DNA of 64,000 nt, from contig NZ_JACHGJ010000002.1 of NCBI RefSeq assembly GCF_014207565.1, positions 620,001-684,000 on the forward strand, given 5' to 3'. Shown here piece after piece: positions 1 through 8,372 of the stretch; position 1 is the stretch's first letter, and every line of letters begins with the position of its first letter. Source of the stretch: Spirochaeta isovalerica. GTDB taxonomy: Bacteria > Spirochaetota > Spirochaetia > DSM-2461. A program made the translations under genes and the position numbers. The notes under the pieces are model-generated. The model saw only the letters and a list, made by a program, of their open reading frames with translations. It had not been told where the DNA came from and ran no database searches.

Positions 1-1443
1 AGAAATATAAAAATTGATAATTTTCTTCCGGACGACAACTCGGCCCGCAAACAGGTAAAAACCAATACGACGCAAAAGGGAATGGCTCTTAAGGATCTGA
101 CTGAAAAAGCATTGCTGCAGAATCTGAGTCATGCTGCTGTATTGGTAAACAGCACGGGAGATATCTTTTATCTGTACGGGCGAACGGGTCGATTCCTTGA
201 ACCGAGTCCGGGAGTACAGGGAATACCCAATGTATTAAAAATGGCCAGAGAAGGACTATATCAGAAACTTCCGGGCCTCTTAAGAAAAACTGTTAAAACG
301 GGAAAAATCCTCACCCTGGAAGGATTAATGGTTCGAACTAATGGTGATTTTGAAAAAATCGATATCAAGATCACTCCTGTAAAGGGGAAAGATAATAGTT
401 CAGAAAGTGATTATTATTTGATTATACTGGAGAGGAATTATAAAACCAGTCCTAAAGACATAAGCTCCTCCGGTGAGTCCCTATCGGGTTCCCGGGGATC
501 TATAGAATCTCTCCAGCAGGAATTGACCGAAAGCCGGGAATTTCTGCAATCAACTCAGGAAGAACTGAAAGCCGCTAATGAAGAGCTGAAATCTTCTAAT
601 GAAGAGATGCAGTCTGTTAATGAAGAACTTCAATCGACAAATGAAGAGCTCGAAACTTCAAAAGAGGAGTTGCAATCGGTTAATGAAGAGTTAATTACAG
701 TTAACACTGAGCTGCAGATGAAGGTTCGTGAGCTTACCAGACTGAATAACGATATGGACAACCTATTGGCCGGTACAGGCATAGGTACGATTTTTGTTGA
801 TTTTCAATTATGCATTATGCGGTTTACTCCTACAGTCACAAAAATTATCAATCTTATTAATGGGGATATCGGTAGACCGGTGAACCATATACTTTCTAAT
901 TTCAAATCTCATATAGATCTGGTTCCTCTCATTCAATCGGTACTTGATGACCTGAGTCTGAAGGAAATGGAAGTTGAAACCATAGACGGAACATGGTATT
1001 CCATGTGTATTCAGCCCTACAGGACTCTGGATAACGTAATTGAGGGAGCTGTTATAACCTTTGCCGATATCAGCAATGCAAAGAGAATAGAAGAAAAGTT
1101 GATTAATACAGAATCTCTATTTCATAATTTTTTTACCAATTCACCTGTTGCCATAAGCCTGTTCAAGACCAATAAAAATGGAAAACTTTGTCTGATAGAT
1201 GCCAATCCCTCAATTGAGAAGATTTCAGGAAAAGACCCGGCAAGTCTTGTCGGATTAACTTTTAATGAAATTTTCCCATGGATTAAGAATGATAAAGTCA
1301 GTGAAATATTAACGGCGATGGCTGAAGGATTCAGCGATGATCTGACATTCAGCGAATCTTTCTCTGAGTATGAAGTCCGTGCCTTTAAAATGAGTGATCA
1401 GACTATTGGTGTGGAAATCGTCAAATTGCCAAATCGGCCGTAG
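1..1443 (+). CDS. CheB/CheR-PAS fusion chemotaxis protein, C-terminal part (5' truncated by window)
   Basis: The reading frame is open from base 1, so this is the tail of a larger gene and the ATG at 82 is internal. The visible part matches the C-terminal half of CheB-CheR-PAS hybrids (methylesterase/methyltransferase fused to sensory PAS domains). First comes a PAS-like segment, seen in GRTGRFLEPSPG and ILKMAREGL-type sequence. A long coiled coil follows (about residues 135-220 from the ATG at 82), built of seven-residue repeats such as NEELQST and KEELQSVNEEL. Then comes a second PAS-like domain around the FADIS motif and a third PAS domain before the stop. The methylesterase and methyltransferase domains would lie upstream. 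A kinase gene follows 8 bp downstream and is probably co-transcribed. Such fusions often pair with PAS hybrid kinases, which suggests a signalling rather than flagellar role. That role is inference. Confidence 0.85.
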   Translation, partial: RNIKIDNFLPDDNSARKQVKTNTTQKGMALKDLTEKALLQNLSHAAVLVNSTGDIFYLYGRTGRFLEPSPGVQGIPNVLKMAREGLYQKLPGLLRKTVKTGKILTLEGLMVRTNGDFEKIDIKITPVKGKDNSSESDYYLIILERNYKTSPKDISSSGESLSGSRGSIESLQQELTESREFLQSTQEELKAANEELKSSNEEMQSVNEELQSTNEELETSKEELQSVNEELITVNTELQMKVRELTRLNNDMDNLLAGTGIGTIFVDFQLCIMRFTPTVTKIINLINGDIGRPVNHILSNFKSHIDLVPLIQSVLDDLSLKEMEVETIDGTWYSMCIQPYRTLDNVIEGAVITFADISNAKRIEEKLINTESLFHNFFTNSPVAISLFKTNKNGKLCLIDANPSIEKISGKDPASLVGLTFNEIFPWIKNDKVSEILTAMAEGFSDDLTFSESFSEYEVRAFKMSDQTIGVEIVKLPNRP

Positions 1444-1451
1444 GGGGCTTT

Positions 1452-3164
1452 ATGAGCAGTCATGGAATCAGCGATAAAAGTGAAATTCGCCATAAAGCTG
1501 AAAAGATAGCTCAAAAGGCGAAGAAGGAATCAGTTAAAAAAATTGAATGTATGGGAAAGGATGAGATATCTGATTTAATCCATAATTTAAATGTACATAA
1601 GATCGAACTGGAGCTTCAGAATGAGGATTTAATTGCGGCTCAGGAATCAATAGAGGCTCTTCAGAACCGATATTACGATTTATACGATCTAGCTCCTGTC
1701 GGATACTTAACCCTATCCAGAGAAGGCTTGATCCTCGAAACCAATTTAACTGCGGCTCAACTGCTGGGTTTAAGTAAAAGGGAACTGGCAAACTCGCATT
1801 TACAAAAATATGTTCTAAAAGATGATGTGGATCAACTCTATTTACTGCTTAAAGAGATATTTGCAACTAAAAGCGGACAATCCTGCGAAATTAGAATGAA
1901 CCGGAACGGTAAAACTGCATTCTGGGTTTCTCTTGATGGTGTCATTGTTCCCAATAGAGAATGTGATATGAGATGCCGTATTATTATAAGTGATATTAGC
2001 CTCAGGAAAAAAAGAGAGGAAGAAAAAGAGAGAATTACCGAAAAATTGTCCCAAATGCAGAAACTCGATTCCATTGGAATCCTTGCCGGCGGTATTGCCC
2101 ATGATTTCAATAATCTGTTAAATGGTTTTTTTCTTAACATCGAAATGGTTCAAATGAATAACAAAGATGAGAAATTGAACCAATATCTTGAAAATACGAT
2201 AAATTGCATTGATCGGGCCCGGAGTCTCACACAGCAATTGCTTACATTCTCAAAAGGGGGAAGTCCCGTAAAGCGGGAACACAAACTCCTCCCTTTAATA
2301 GAGGAGATTGTGAATTTCGCTATAAGCGGTACTTCTGTAGTTGTACAATACAATATTGATGAGAATCTCTGGTCCTGCAATTGCGATAAAAACCAGATAT
2401 CCCAGGTTATAGATAATCTGATAATTAATGCTCTTCAGTCAATGAATAAAAAAGGACTTATAGTCGTAGACGCTGAAAATACTCAGATCGGAGAGGGCGG
2501 GCATGAAACTCTTTCAGCTGGCGAATATGTAAAAATCTCCATTAAGGATCATGGCTCCGGTATTGATAAAAAGGATTCCCCTTATATTTTCGATCCTTTC
2601 TTTACTACCAAAGATACAGGAACAGGCCTCGGCTTATCGACATGCTACTCTATCATTAAGCGTCATGGCGGGTATATCGACTTTGAATCTACAAGAGAGG
2701 AGGGGAGTGTTTTTTATATTTTTCTGCCGGCCTGCCGCCAAAGTAGACCTTTAAATCTCACTACGACGACTTTTGAAGATTTGCAGGGATCCGGTACCAT
2801 AATCGTATTGGATGATGAAATGATCCTCTGTCAGGCAATTAAAGATTCTCTTGAATCTTTCGGCTATAGGGTCGAAATAAAAAATACAGGTGAAGATTTA
2901 ATCTCTTTTCTTGAGAATGGTGATTGTTCCAGTATGAACTTAGCGGGAATGATTTTAGACCTGACGATTCCCGGGGGACTGGGTGGAAAAGATATTATTG
3001 GCAGTGTCAGAAAAATCTGTCCTCAAACGACTATTATCGTCTCAAGTGGATATTCAGACGATCCTGTAATGGCCTATCCCGAGAAGTATGGATTTAATGA
3101 TAGCATTCAAAAGCCCTATAAAGTCTTTGAACTGTTGAAATTGCTTAACAGCCATATTGAATAG
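1452..3164 (+). CDS. PAS-domain hybrid sensor histidine kinase with C-terminal receiver
   Basis: 570 residues with no membrane segment, so probably cytoplasmic. A charged helical N-terminus leads into a PAS domain (about 70-195, with the LAPVGYLTL motif common in kinases beside CheB/CheR fusions). The dimerisation box follows in GGIAHDFNN, phospho-acceptor His217. The HATPase domain (about 280-427) has an N box (NQISQVIDNLIIN), a G1 box (DHGSGI) and a GTGLGLS loop. The receiver (about 448-570) has the acidic pair DDE near 454-456 and phospho-acceptor Asp503 (ILDLTIPG). The order is transmitter then receiver with no Hpt domain, so phosphotransfer must go to a protein encoded elsewhere. The transmitter-receiver half is closely similar to the end of the large kinase at 19772-24031, which indicates paralogy. 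It is likely in one operon with the upstream CheB/CheR fusion (8-bp gap). Confidence 0.9.
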   Translation: MSSHGISDKSEIRHKAEKIAQKAKKESVKKIECMGKDEISDLIHNLNVHKIELELQNEDLIAAQESIEALQNRYYDLYDLAPVGYLTLSREGLILETNLTAAQLLGLSKRELANSHLQKYVLKDDVDQLYLLLKEIFATKSGQSCEIRMNRNGKTAFWVSLDGVIVPNRECDMRCRIIISDISLRKKREEEKERITEKLSQMQKLDSIGILAGGIAHDFNNLLNGFFLNIEMVQMNNKDEKLNQYLENTINCIDRARSLTQQLLTFSKGGSPVKREHKLLPLIEEIVNFAISGTSVVVQYNIDENLWSCNCDKNQISQVIDNLIINALQSMNKKGLIVVDAENTQIGEGGHETLSAGEYVKISIKDHGSGIDKKDSPYIFDPFFTTKDTGTGLGLSTCYSIIKRHGGYIDFESTREEGSVFYIFLPACRQSRPLNLTTTTFEDLQGSGTIIVLDDEMILCQAIKDSLESFGYRVEIKNTGEDLISFLENGDCSSMNLAGMILDLTIPGGLGGKDIIGSVRKICPQTTIIVSSGYSDDPVMAYPEKYGFNDSIQKPYKVFELLKLLNSHIE

Positions 3165-3285
3165 ACATGCTTATATCTTTTTAACTGAACAGATTTCTTT
3201 TCACCTTTTTTTCTTCAGATTTATGCTCGATTTATATCACTATGACCAACTAAGCAGGCTATTTCATTTCCTCCAGCGTCATTAA

Positions 3286-3690
3286 CTAATCCGGCTGTTT
3301 GTTCAATCTTTTATAGTAGACTTTGGCGAAGATAAGTGACGCCAGAACGATAGCGATTACAGGAAAATAGAGATTGAAGTCGGCGACATATGAGATGACG
3401 GCTGTGGCCAGAAGCAAAGCTGTCTGAATTTGAAAACCTATGGCGTAAGCCTTTTCGCTGTTCCTTCTGATCCTTTCATCATTAACGCTTAAGTCATATT
3501 CCTCCCTGTATTCTCTGTCCCTCAGTTTGAAAGTCAGATAGATAAGAAAGGGCACGGTTACAGAGAAGAGGCCGATGCCGAACCCATTGAGATAACTGGA
3601 ATTCAAACCAGTCAGTTTTGTGACGACAAGGGCGATACCCACCAGGCTGTCCAGGCCCAGGATAAGGGTTATTCTTTGTTTTAAAGTCAT
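3286..3690 (-). CDS. Small four-TM membrane protein, partner of the XRE regulator
   Basis: 134 residues with about four hydrophobic segments (near 9-27, 35-53, 85-103 and 106-122). Between the second and third segments lies a charged cytoplasmic stretch containing a DERI motif (VNDERIRRNSEKA). Small membrane proteins with this DER(I/L) signature (DUF2178/DUF3796-like families) are commonly found just downstream of short XRE-type regulators, as here: the regulator stop and this start are 3 bp apart. No enzymatic motif is visible. The pairing suggests a membrane stress or immunity-like module, but no function can be assigned. Confidence 0.7.
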   Translation of the reverse strand: MTLKQRITLILGLDSLVGIALVVTKLTGLNSSYLNGFGIGLFSVTVPFLIYLTFKLRDREYREEYDLSVNDERIRRNSEKAYAIGFQIQTALLLATAVISYVADFNLYFPVIAIVLASLIFAKVYYKRLNKQPD

Positions 3691-3693
3691 TTG

Positions 3694-3888
3694 TTATTCC
3701 TCCCCGAATAATTCATCCAGATTCCTGCCGAGAACCCGGCAGAGCTTAAGGCAGAGTGAGATGGTCGGATTATAGCTGTCCGACTCGATAAGACCGATTG
3801 TCTGTCTGGTTACGCCGCAGAGTTTTCCCAGCTCCGCCTGGGTCATTTCCTTTTCGATTCTGGCCAGTTTTATTCTGTTCACCGCCAA
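3694..3888 (-). CDS. XRE-family HTH transcriptional regulator (about 64 aa)
   Basis: A stand-alone Cro/CI-type helix-turn-helix protein. The HTH runs through MTQAELGKLCGVTRQTIGLIE, with conserved TQ..L, VTRQT and IE positions, and ends in GRNLDELFGEE, typical of the short YgzD/Cro-like class. The frame opens further upstream (TTG at 3906), but a GAGGAG ribosome-binding site at about 3897-3902 lies inside that extension. It sits 6-7 nt before a TTG at 3888, with a GTG at 3882 as alternative, so I place the start at 3888. There is no sensor domain. It is co-transcribed with the membrane protein at 3286-3690, and the repeats upstream (3930-3989) are good candidates for an autoregulatory operator. 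Confidence 0.85.
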   Translation of the reverse strand: MAVNRIKLARIEKEMTQAELGKLCGVTRQTIGLIESDSYNPTISLCLKLCRVLGRNLDELFGEE

Positions 3889-3920
3889 GATTAACTCCTC
3901 ACACAATCAGTATTACTAAT

Positions 3921-3949
3921 AATGTATTTTATATATTGCATTATGTCAA
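3921..3949 (-). promoter_or_regulatory. Predicted sigma70-type promoter of the XRE/membrane-protein pair
   Basis: On the minus strand a perfect -35 TTGACA (3949-3944) is followed by a 17-bp spacer and a TACATT -10 (3926-3921). The implied transcript start is near 3914, giving a leader of about 26 nt before the TTG start at 3888. The first upstream repeat copy (3930-3947) overlaps the -35 and spacer, the geometry expected of a repressor site. Confidence 0.5.
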
Positions 3950-3989
3950 ATATATATTGCAATATGTCCGATATAAGTTGCATATAAAT
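3930..3989. repeat. Three direct repeats at 21-bp period upstream of the XRE regulator (candidate operator)
   Basis: Copies start at 3930 (TATATATTGCATTATGTC), 3951 (TATATATTGCAATATGTC) and 3972 (a degenerate TATAAGTTGCAT). The first two differ at 1 of 18 positions. The period of 21 bp is two helical turns, so bound proteins would sit on one face of the DNA. Each copy centres on ATTGCAAT-like dyad sequence. Confidence 0.55.
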
Positions 3990-4002
3990 AATAAATGGTG
4001 AT

Positions 4003-4028
4003 AGCTATACCTATATCCCGGTATAGCT
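4003..4028. repeat. Inverted repeat downstream of the MATE gene
   Basis: Arms AGCTATACC (4003-4011) and GGTATAGCT (4020-4028) form a perfect 9-bp stem with an 8-nt loop, 46 bp past the MATE stop. No clear U-tract follows on either strand, so it is a weak terminator candidate for the minus-strand MATE gene. Confidence 0.3.
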
Positions 4029-4073
4029 TAAAGGTTTGTATCTTGTGAAATGCAGCTTTGCATTAAATCTGCT

Positions 4074-5477
4074 TCAGACCTGGTCCGGGCTCAGTTTTTC
4101 CGTCCAGGGGCGGGTCAGTATCAGGTAAAACCCGGCTAATGCGGTGAACAGATTGGATCCGATCATGCCATACCAGATCCCTTCGGGACCGAATCCCAAA
4201 AGTATGCAGAGGACGAATGCGATGGGCAATCGTAATCCCCAGAGCCGGAAAGTGTTCAAAAAGGCTACAGGACGCGTGTCTCCGGCTCCCTGAAAAGCAC
4301 CGTTGATAACTGTAAAAAGGGCAAAGAAGATAACAGAGGGACTAACAAGGCGGAACAATATTTTCCCCCAGGCGATCACTTCGGGGTCGTTTATAAAGAA
4401 TCCAGTGACCCGATTCCCGTAGAAAAAAGTAATGGTCATGGATAGGGTTATCAGGACGAAAACGGTCTTCAGTGCCTGGCGTAAAGTCAGGAAGACCAGA
4501 TCTTTCCGTTTCGCACCAAGATTTTGGCCTACCAGAACAGCCACTGCCTGACTGATCCCCAGGGCCGGCATCATGAAGAGATTAATAATGCGGCTTCCCA
4601 AATTGAAAGCAGCGATAACCGCTGTTCCGTATGTATTGACCACTCCCTGAAGTACTGTGAATCCCAGTGCAGAAGCGCTGTGCCCCAGACTGGAGGGGAG
4701 ACCGATCTTTACAATCAGTTTCCAGGCGTTCCTATCGGGATAAATATTTGACATATGCAGACGAATGCTGGTCAGAGCTGTATTGGCGGAGTCGCGCGGG
4801 CGGAGCACCAGGGCCAGGGCTATAAGCGCATTGATGATCCGGGCGATAAAAGTAGCCCAGGCGGCGCCTTGCACACCCAGAGCGGGGAAGGGGCCAATGC
4901 CGAAAATGAGAAGCCAGTCCAGCAGTATATTGATGCTGATCGTGACGATATTAATATAAAGAGGGATAATGCTTTTTCCCACTCCCTCCTGGGCTCCGTG
5001 GAGAGCAAAGCTGAGAAGCATCAGGGGGAGGCTATATAGGACAATTCGCAGATAGTCGCTTGTATCGTTGAAAATCTCATGGGGAACAGCCATCAGTTTC
5101 AATATGTAAGGTGTGGAAAAGTAGAACAGGGGCAGCAGGACAACGCCTGCCAGTACCATAATACCGGCGGTTTGTCCCAGATAGAACTCCGCCCGGCTCC
5201 GGTCCTTTTTGCCGATGCTCTGGCTGATCAGAGTTCTTCCCGCCTGGGTGAATCCCATGGAAAAAAGGATGAGAAGAAAGATGATATTGAAGCTGATAGA
5301 GGGGGCTCCCACTGCCTCGCGGCTGATCTTTCCCAGAAAATAGGTATCTGTCAGGTTGTAGATGGTTTGCAGGAAATTCGTCATCATAATCGGCAGAGCG
5401 ATATTGAAGAGGGCCGAGTAATTCTGTTTACTCTCTTCCCGCGATAGTTCAGGATCAGCCATTAAGAAATGATTCAT
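4074..5477 (-). CDS. MATE family multidrug/sodium efflux transporter
   Basis: About 467 residues with twelve predicted membrane helices in two similar halves, the size and pattern of the MATE family (Na+- or H+-coupled export of organic cations and drugs). Typical elements are the first-helix sequence with IALPIMMTNFLQTIYNLTDTYF-type spacing, an FSMGFTQAGRTLISQSIG stretch, and the second-half VAVLVGQNLGA, which mirrors the first-half QSIG motif. The ATG at 5477 is the most conservative start; a TTG at 5486 is in frame. Neither has a clear Shine-Dalgarno sequence, and a TATATT box 7 nt before the ATG raises the possibility of a leaderless message. It sits alone between the importer operon and the XRE pair, and the sequence does not show its substrate. 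Confidence 0.9.
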   Translation of the reverse strand: MNHFLMADPELSREESKQNYSALFNIALPIMMTNFLQTIYNLTDTYFLGKISREAVGAPSISFNIIFLLILFSMGFTQAGRTLISQSIGKKDRSRAEFYLGQTAGIMVLAGVVLLPLFYFSTPYILKLMAVPHEIFNDTSDYLRIVLYSLPLMLLSFALHGAQEGVGKSIIPLYINIVTISINILLDWLLIFGIGPFPALGVQGAAWATFIARIINALIALALVLRPRDSANTALTSIRLHMSNIYPDRNAWKLIVKIGLPSSLGHSASALGFTVLQGVVNTYGTAVIAAFNLGSRIINLFMMPALGISQAVAVLVGQNLGAKRKDLVFLTLRQALKTVFVLITLSMTITFFYGNRVTGFFINDPEVIAWGKILFRLVSPSVIFFALFTVINGAFQGAGDTRPVAFLNTFRLWGLRLPIAFVLCILLGFGPEGIWYGMIGSNLFTALAGFYLILTRPWTEKLSPDQV

Positions 5478-5532
5478 AGCGGACAATATAAAGAAAGGGC
5501 AGGAAAAATGCTAGAGTAGCAGTTCATCCCCG

Positions 5533-5573
5533 GGAGAACAGATCCCGCACAATTGCTGCAAAATCTGTTCTCC
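5533..5573. repeat. 11-bp inverted repeat between importer operon end and MATE gene
   Basis: Perfect arms GGAGAACAGAT (5533-5543) and ATCTGTTCTCC (5563-5573) with a 19-nt loop, starting 5 bp beyond the permease stop. There is no U-tract on the minus strand, so it could be a Rho-assisted 3' end structure or a protein site near the MATE promoter. Confidence 0.4.
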
Positions 5574-5577
5574 TGAA

Positions 5578-7233
5578 TTACATTGATAAATCCCGGCCTT
5601 TGTTCACTTTGTTGAAGAGAACTAAAGAAAGGGTTGTCAGCACGGCCAGGATTGCGGCCAGCGCGGCGGCTACGCCGTAATTTCCCCGCAGAACCTGTGT
5701 ATAGACTTCAACGGTCAAAGTTCTCGTTTTACCCGTATAGAGTAAAATGGCCGATGCCAATTCGGAAATCATTGTTATCCAGGATAAAATGGCTCCGGAA
5801 ATGATCCCGGCGGACATCATGGGGATGGTTATTTTCCAGAATGTCTTGATATTGCTGGCGCCCAGAGACAGAGCCGCCTCTTCAATTGTAATGGGAATCT
5901 GCTGCAAAGTGGCGACGCTGGAACGGATCGTATAGGGCAGACGTCTTATTATGAGCGCGATAACCATTATCGTCATGCTGCCGGTTAGAACCATGGGGGG
6001 GCGGCTGAATGCGGTTGCCAGCGCAATACCGACTACGATACCGGGAACAATATAGGGGATCATGGAAACCGTATCGATCGCGGCAGTGATCTTGGATCTC
6101 TTCCGTACTACAAGATAGGCGATAAAAACGGCAAAGGTCAGAACAAAGGCTAAAGCTGTCAATGGTATGACAATTGTATTTCTGATGGCATTCCCCATTT
6201 TGGAAAAGGCTATAATATAATTATTCAGGGAATAGCCGCTGGTAAATACGGTTCCGTTTACATTTCTGAAGGATGTATAAATGACATAGACCTGCGGCGC
6301 AATGGAAAGCGTTATCAATAAATAAGCGTATAGGTGAATCAGCATGTTTCTGAAACCGCCGATTTGAACCGGCCTTATTTTATTAATACTGTTCATGGTA
6401 AAGGCTTTTTTATTGGCAATATATCTTTGAGCTAAAAAGATAACCAGAGTGAGAATAATGGCAATAATGGCGATGCTTGCGGCGAAACTGTTGTTTCCAC
6501 CCAATTCTGACATGTAGGCATCGTAAATCGTAACGGGAAAGGTTCGATATCCCTCTCCGATGAGCATGGGAGTTCCGAAGTCGCTGAAACACCTCATGAA
6601 AACAAGCAATGAGCCGGCCAGAACCGTCGGAAGAATCAGAGGCACGACGACCTTGAAAAACCGTTTAGCTCCCGAACAGCCGAGATTCTCAGACGCTTCG
6701 AGAAGGGAGTTGTCCACATTGGATAAAGCCCCTGAAACATAAAGGAATATCAGCGGATAGAGCTGTAAAGACAGGACCAGCAAAATCCCTTTGAAACCGT
6801 AAATATCCGGCATGGCAATGCCAAATATCTTTTCAAAAAACTGAGTTACGACTCCATTCCTTCCCAGTAACAATATCCAGGAATAGGCACCGACAAAGGG
6901 GGCGGACATACTGGATAGAATAATCAGTATCCGCAGAGTTTTAGCCCCTCGAATTTTAAATCGCGAGAAAAAATAAGCCAGCGTGGTACCCAGAGCCACG
7001 GCGACGGCAGTCACGGAAACTGTGACTTTAAAGGAGTTCAGCAAAGTGGAGTAATAGTATTTCTTCCCGAAAAACCGCTGGAAATTCTCTAAGGTAAACT
7101 GTCCTGTATCTCTATCGAGAAATGACTCTGACAACAGTACGAACAGAGGTATGATCAGAAAAATCGTATATAAGATCAATAAGCTTAAGGTCGACGTGGA
7201 CCACAAGTTGATTTTTGATTTTTTAATTCTCAT
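5578..7233 (-). CDS. ABC transporter permease, fused double-domain (FbpB/AfuB type)
   Basis: 551 residues carrying two copies of the binding-protein-dependent permease domain in one chain, about twelve membrane helices. Each half contains an EAA-type loop that contacts the ATPase: ASENLGCSGAKRFFKVVVPLI near 181-201 and AALSLGASNIKTFWKITIPMM near 456-476. Fused permeases of this kind belong to the ferric-iron / polyamine-like importer class (FbpB, AfuB). The first 11 bp overlap the end of the ATPase gene, so translation is coupled. With the ATPase and binding protein upstream it completes one importer. The substrate is uncertain: the classic label is ferric iron, but AfuABC and HptA-linked systems of this family transport sugar phosphates, and a linked YesM/YesN-type two-component system favours the latter. 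Confidence 0.9.
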   Translation of the reverse strand: MRIKKSKINLWSTSTLSLLILYTIFLIIPLFVLLSESFLDRDTGQFTLENFQRFFGKKYYYSTLLNSFKVTVSVTAVAVALGTTLAYFFSRFKIRGAKTLRILIILSSMSAPFVGAYSWILLLGRNGVVTQFFEKIFGIAMPDIYGFKGILLVLSLQLYPLIFLYVSGALSNVDNSLLEASENLGCSGAKRFFKVVVPLILPTVLAGSLLVFMRCFSDFGTPMLIGEGYRTFPVTIYDAYMSELGGNNSFAASIAIIAIILTLVIFLAQRYIANKKAFTMNSINKIRPVQIGGFRNMLIHLYAYLLITLSIAPQVYVIYTSFRNVNGTVFTSGYSLNNYIIAFSKMGNAIRNTIVIPLTALAFVLTFAVFIAYLVVRKRSKITAAIDTVSMIPYIVPGIVVGIALATAFSRPPMVLTGSMTIMVIALIIRRLPYTIRSSVATLQQIPITIEEAALSLGASNIKTFWKITIPMMSAGIISGAILSWITMISELASAILLYTGKTRTLTVEVYTQVLRGNYGVAAALAAILAVLTTLSLVLFNKVNKGRDLSM

Positions 7234-8293
7234 GGGCGATCACCAGATTTTTGGAGCCGTCTTCCGTATAAACATTCACCTTCTCCGTGTTGATGGTTAA
7301 ATAGACTTCGGTTCCCGGTTCGATCATATTATCGATCATGCTTTCTTTAATCACTTCCACTATCTGCTTGTTGGGCAGCTCAATAAAGTAGTGCGTGTTC
7401 AACCCTAAGAATACGGTATCTTTTACAACGGCTTTAATGGTGGTTTTATCGTCGGTCAGCATAAACTCTTCCGGACGGATCGACACTTTGACCTTGCCTT
7501 TGTAATCCAGATCTTTAATCCGGACTTTATGACCCAGCACATCAACTTCATTTTCTTCGCAATCGGCGAGTATCAAATTCGTACGGCCGATAAAATTGGC
7601 GACGAATTCATTAACGGGACGGTGGTAGATGGTCTGGGGCGTGCCGATCTGCTGAATCTCACCGAGATTCATAACTGCGATTCTGTCGCTGATAGCCATG
7701 GCCTCTTCCTGGTCATGAGTCACGTAAACCGTGGTTATCCCCACTTCCTTTTGTATATCCCTTATGGCCTGACGCATTTCCAGACGGAGTTTAGCGTCCA
7801 GATTGGATAGGGGCTCATCCATTAGCAGCACATCCGGCGCTATCACCAGGGCTCTCGCAAGGGCGACTCTCTGCTGCTGACCGCCGGATAAGTTTTCCGG
7901 CATTCTGTCCCTATATTCATAGATCTGCATCAATTTCAGGAATTTATCAGCCATCGGGCCGATCTCTTTTTTGTTATAGTCCCTGTTGTTTAAACCGAAC
8001 TCCACATTCGCCCTGACTGTCAAATGGGGGAATATAGCATAATTCTGGAAAACCATACCGATGTTTCTTTTGCTCGGGTCCAGATCATTGATGATATTCT
8101 CATCAAAATGGAATTCCCCGCCTTCAATGGTGTTAAAACCGGCAATCATTCTCAACAGAGTCGTTTTTCCACATCCCGATGGACCCAGCAATGTAAAAAA
8201 CTCTCCATCTTTGATTTTCAGACTCAGGTCCGGAATAATGACATTATCTCCGTATTTTTTTAAGGCATTCTTTATGTCTATCGCTACGCTCAT
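7223..8293 (-). CDS. ABC transporter ATP-binding protein (FbpC/PotA-like)
   Basis: 356 residues. The nucleotide-binding domain has Walker A GPSGCGKTT (near 38-46), Q-loop VFQNYAIFPHLT, signature LSGGQQQR, Walker B VLLMDEPLSNLD and the switch His in VTHDQEEA. The last roughly 120 residues form a TOBE-type regulatory domain, as in FbpC, PotA and other long ATPases of this class. It energises the fused permease encoded immediately downstream (11-bp overlap). A hairpin at 8321-8355 separates it from the binding-protein gene and probably sets a lower expression level than the binding protein. Confidence 0.93.
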   Translation of the reverse strand: MSVAIDIKNALKKYGDNVIIPDLSLKIKDGEFFTLLGPSGCGKTTLLRMIAGFNTIEGGEFHFDENIINDLDPSKRNIGMVFQNYAIFPHLTVRANVEFGLNNRDYNKKEIGPMADKFLKLMQIYEYRDRMPENLSGGQQQRVALARALVIAPDVLLMDEPLSNLDAKLRLEMRQAIRDIQKEVGITTVYVTHDQEEAMAISDRIAVMNLGEIQQIGTPQTIYHRPVNEFVANFIGRTNLILADCEENEVDVLGHKVRIKDLDYKGKVKVSIRPEEFMLTDDKTTIKAVVKDTVFLGLNTHYFIELPNKQIVEVIKESMIDNMIEPGTEVYLTINTEKVNVYTEDGSKNLVIAHEN

Positions 8294-8320
8294 TTTCTAA
8301 TCATCCCCGTATAATAAAGA

Positions 8321-8355
8321 GGGTGTTGCAAAAGCTGAATACTTTTACAACACCC
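8321..8355 (-). terminator. Intercistronic hairpin after the binding-protein gene (attenuator / mRNA stabiliser)
   Basis: On the minus-strand RNA, arms at 8355-8342 and 8334-8321 pair over 14 bp (GGGUGUUGUAAAAG with CUUUUGCAACACCC, including one U-G pair) with a 7-nt loop. It lies 17 bp past the binding-protein stop and 27 bp before the ATPase start. It is followed by a short CU-rich run, not a full U-tract, so partial termination or 3' protection is more likely than full termination. Confidence 0.65.
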
Positions 8356-8372
8356 CAGTTTAGAATTTTCTA

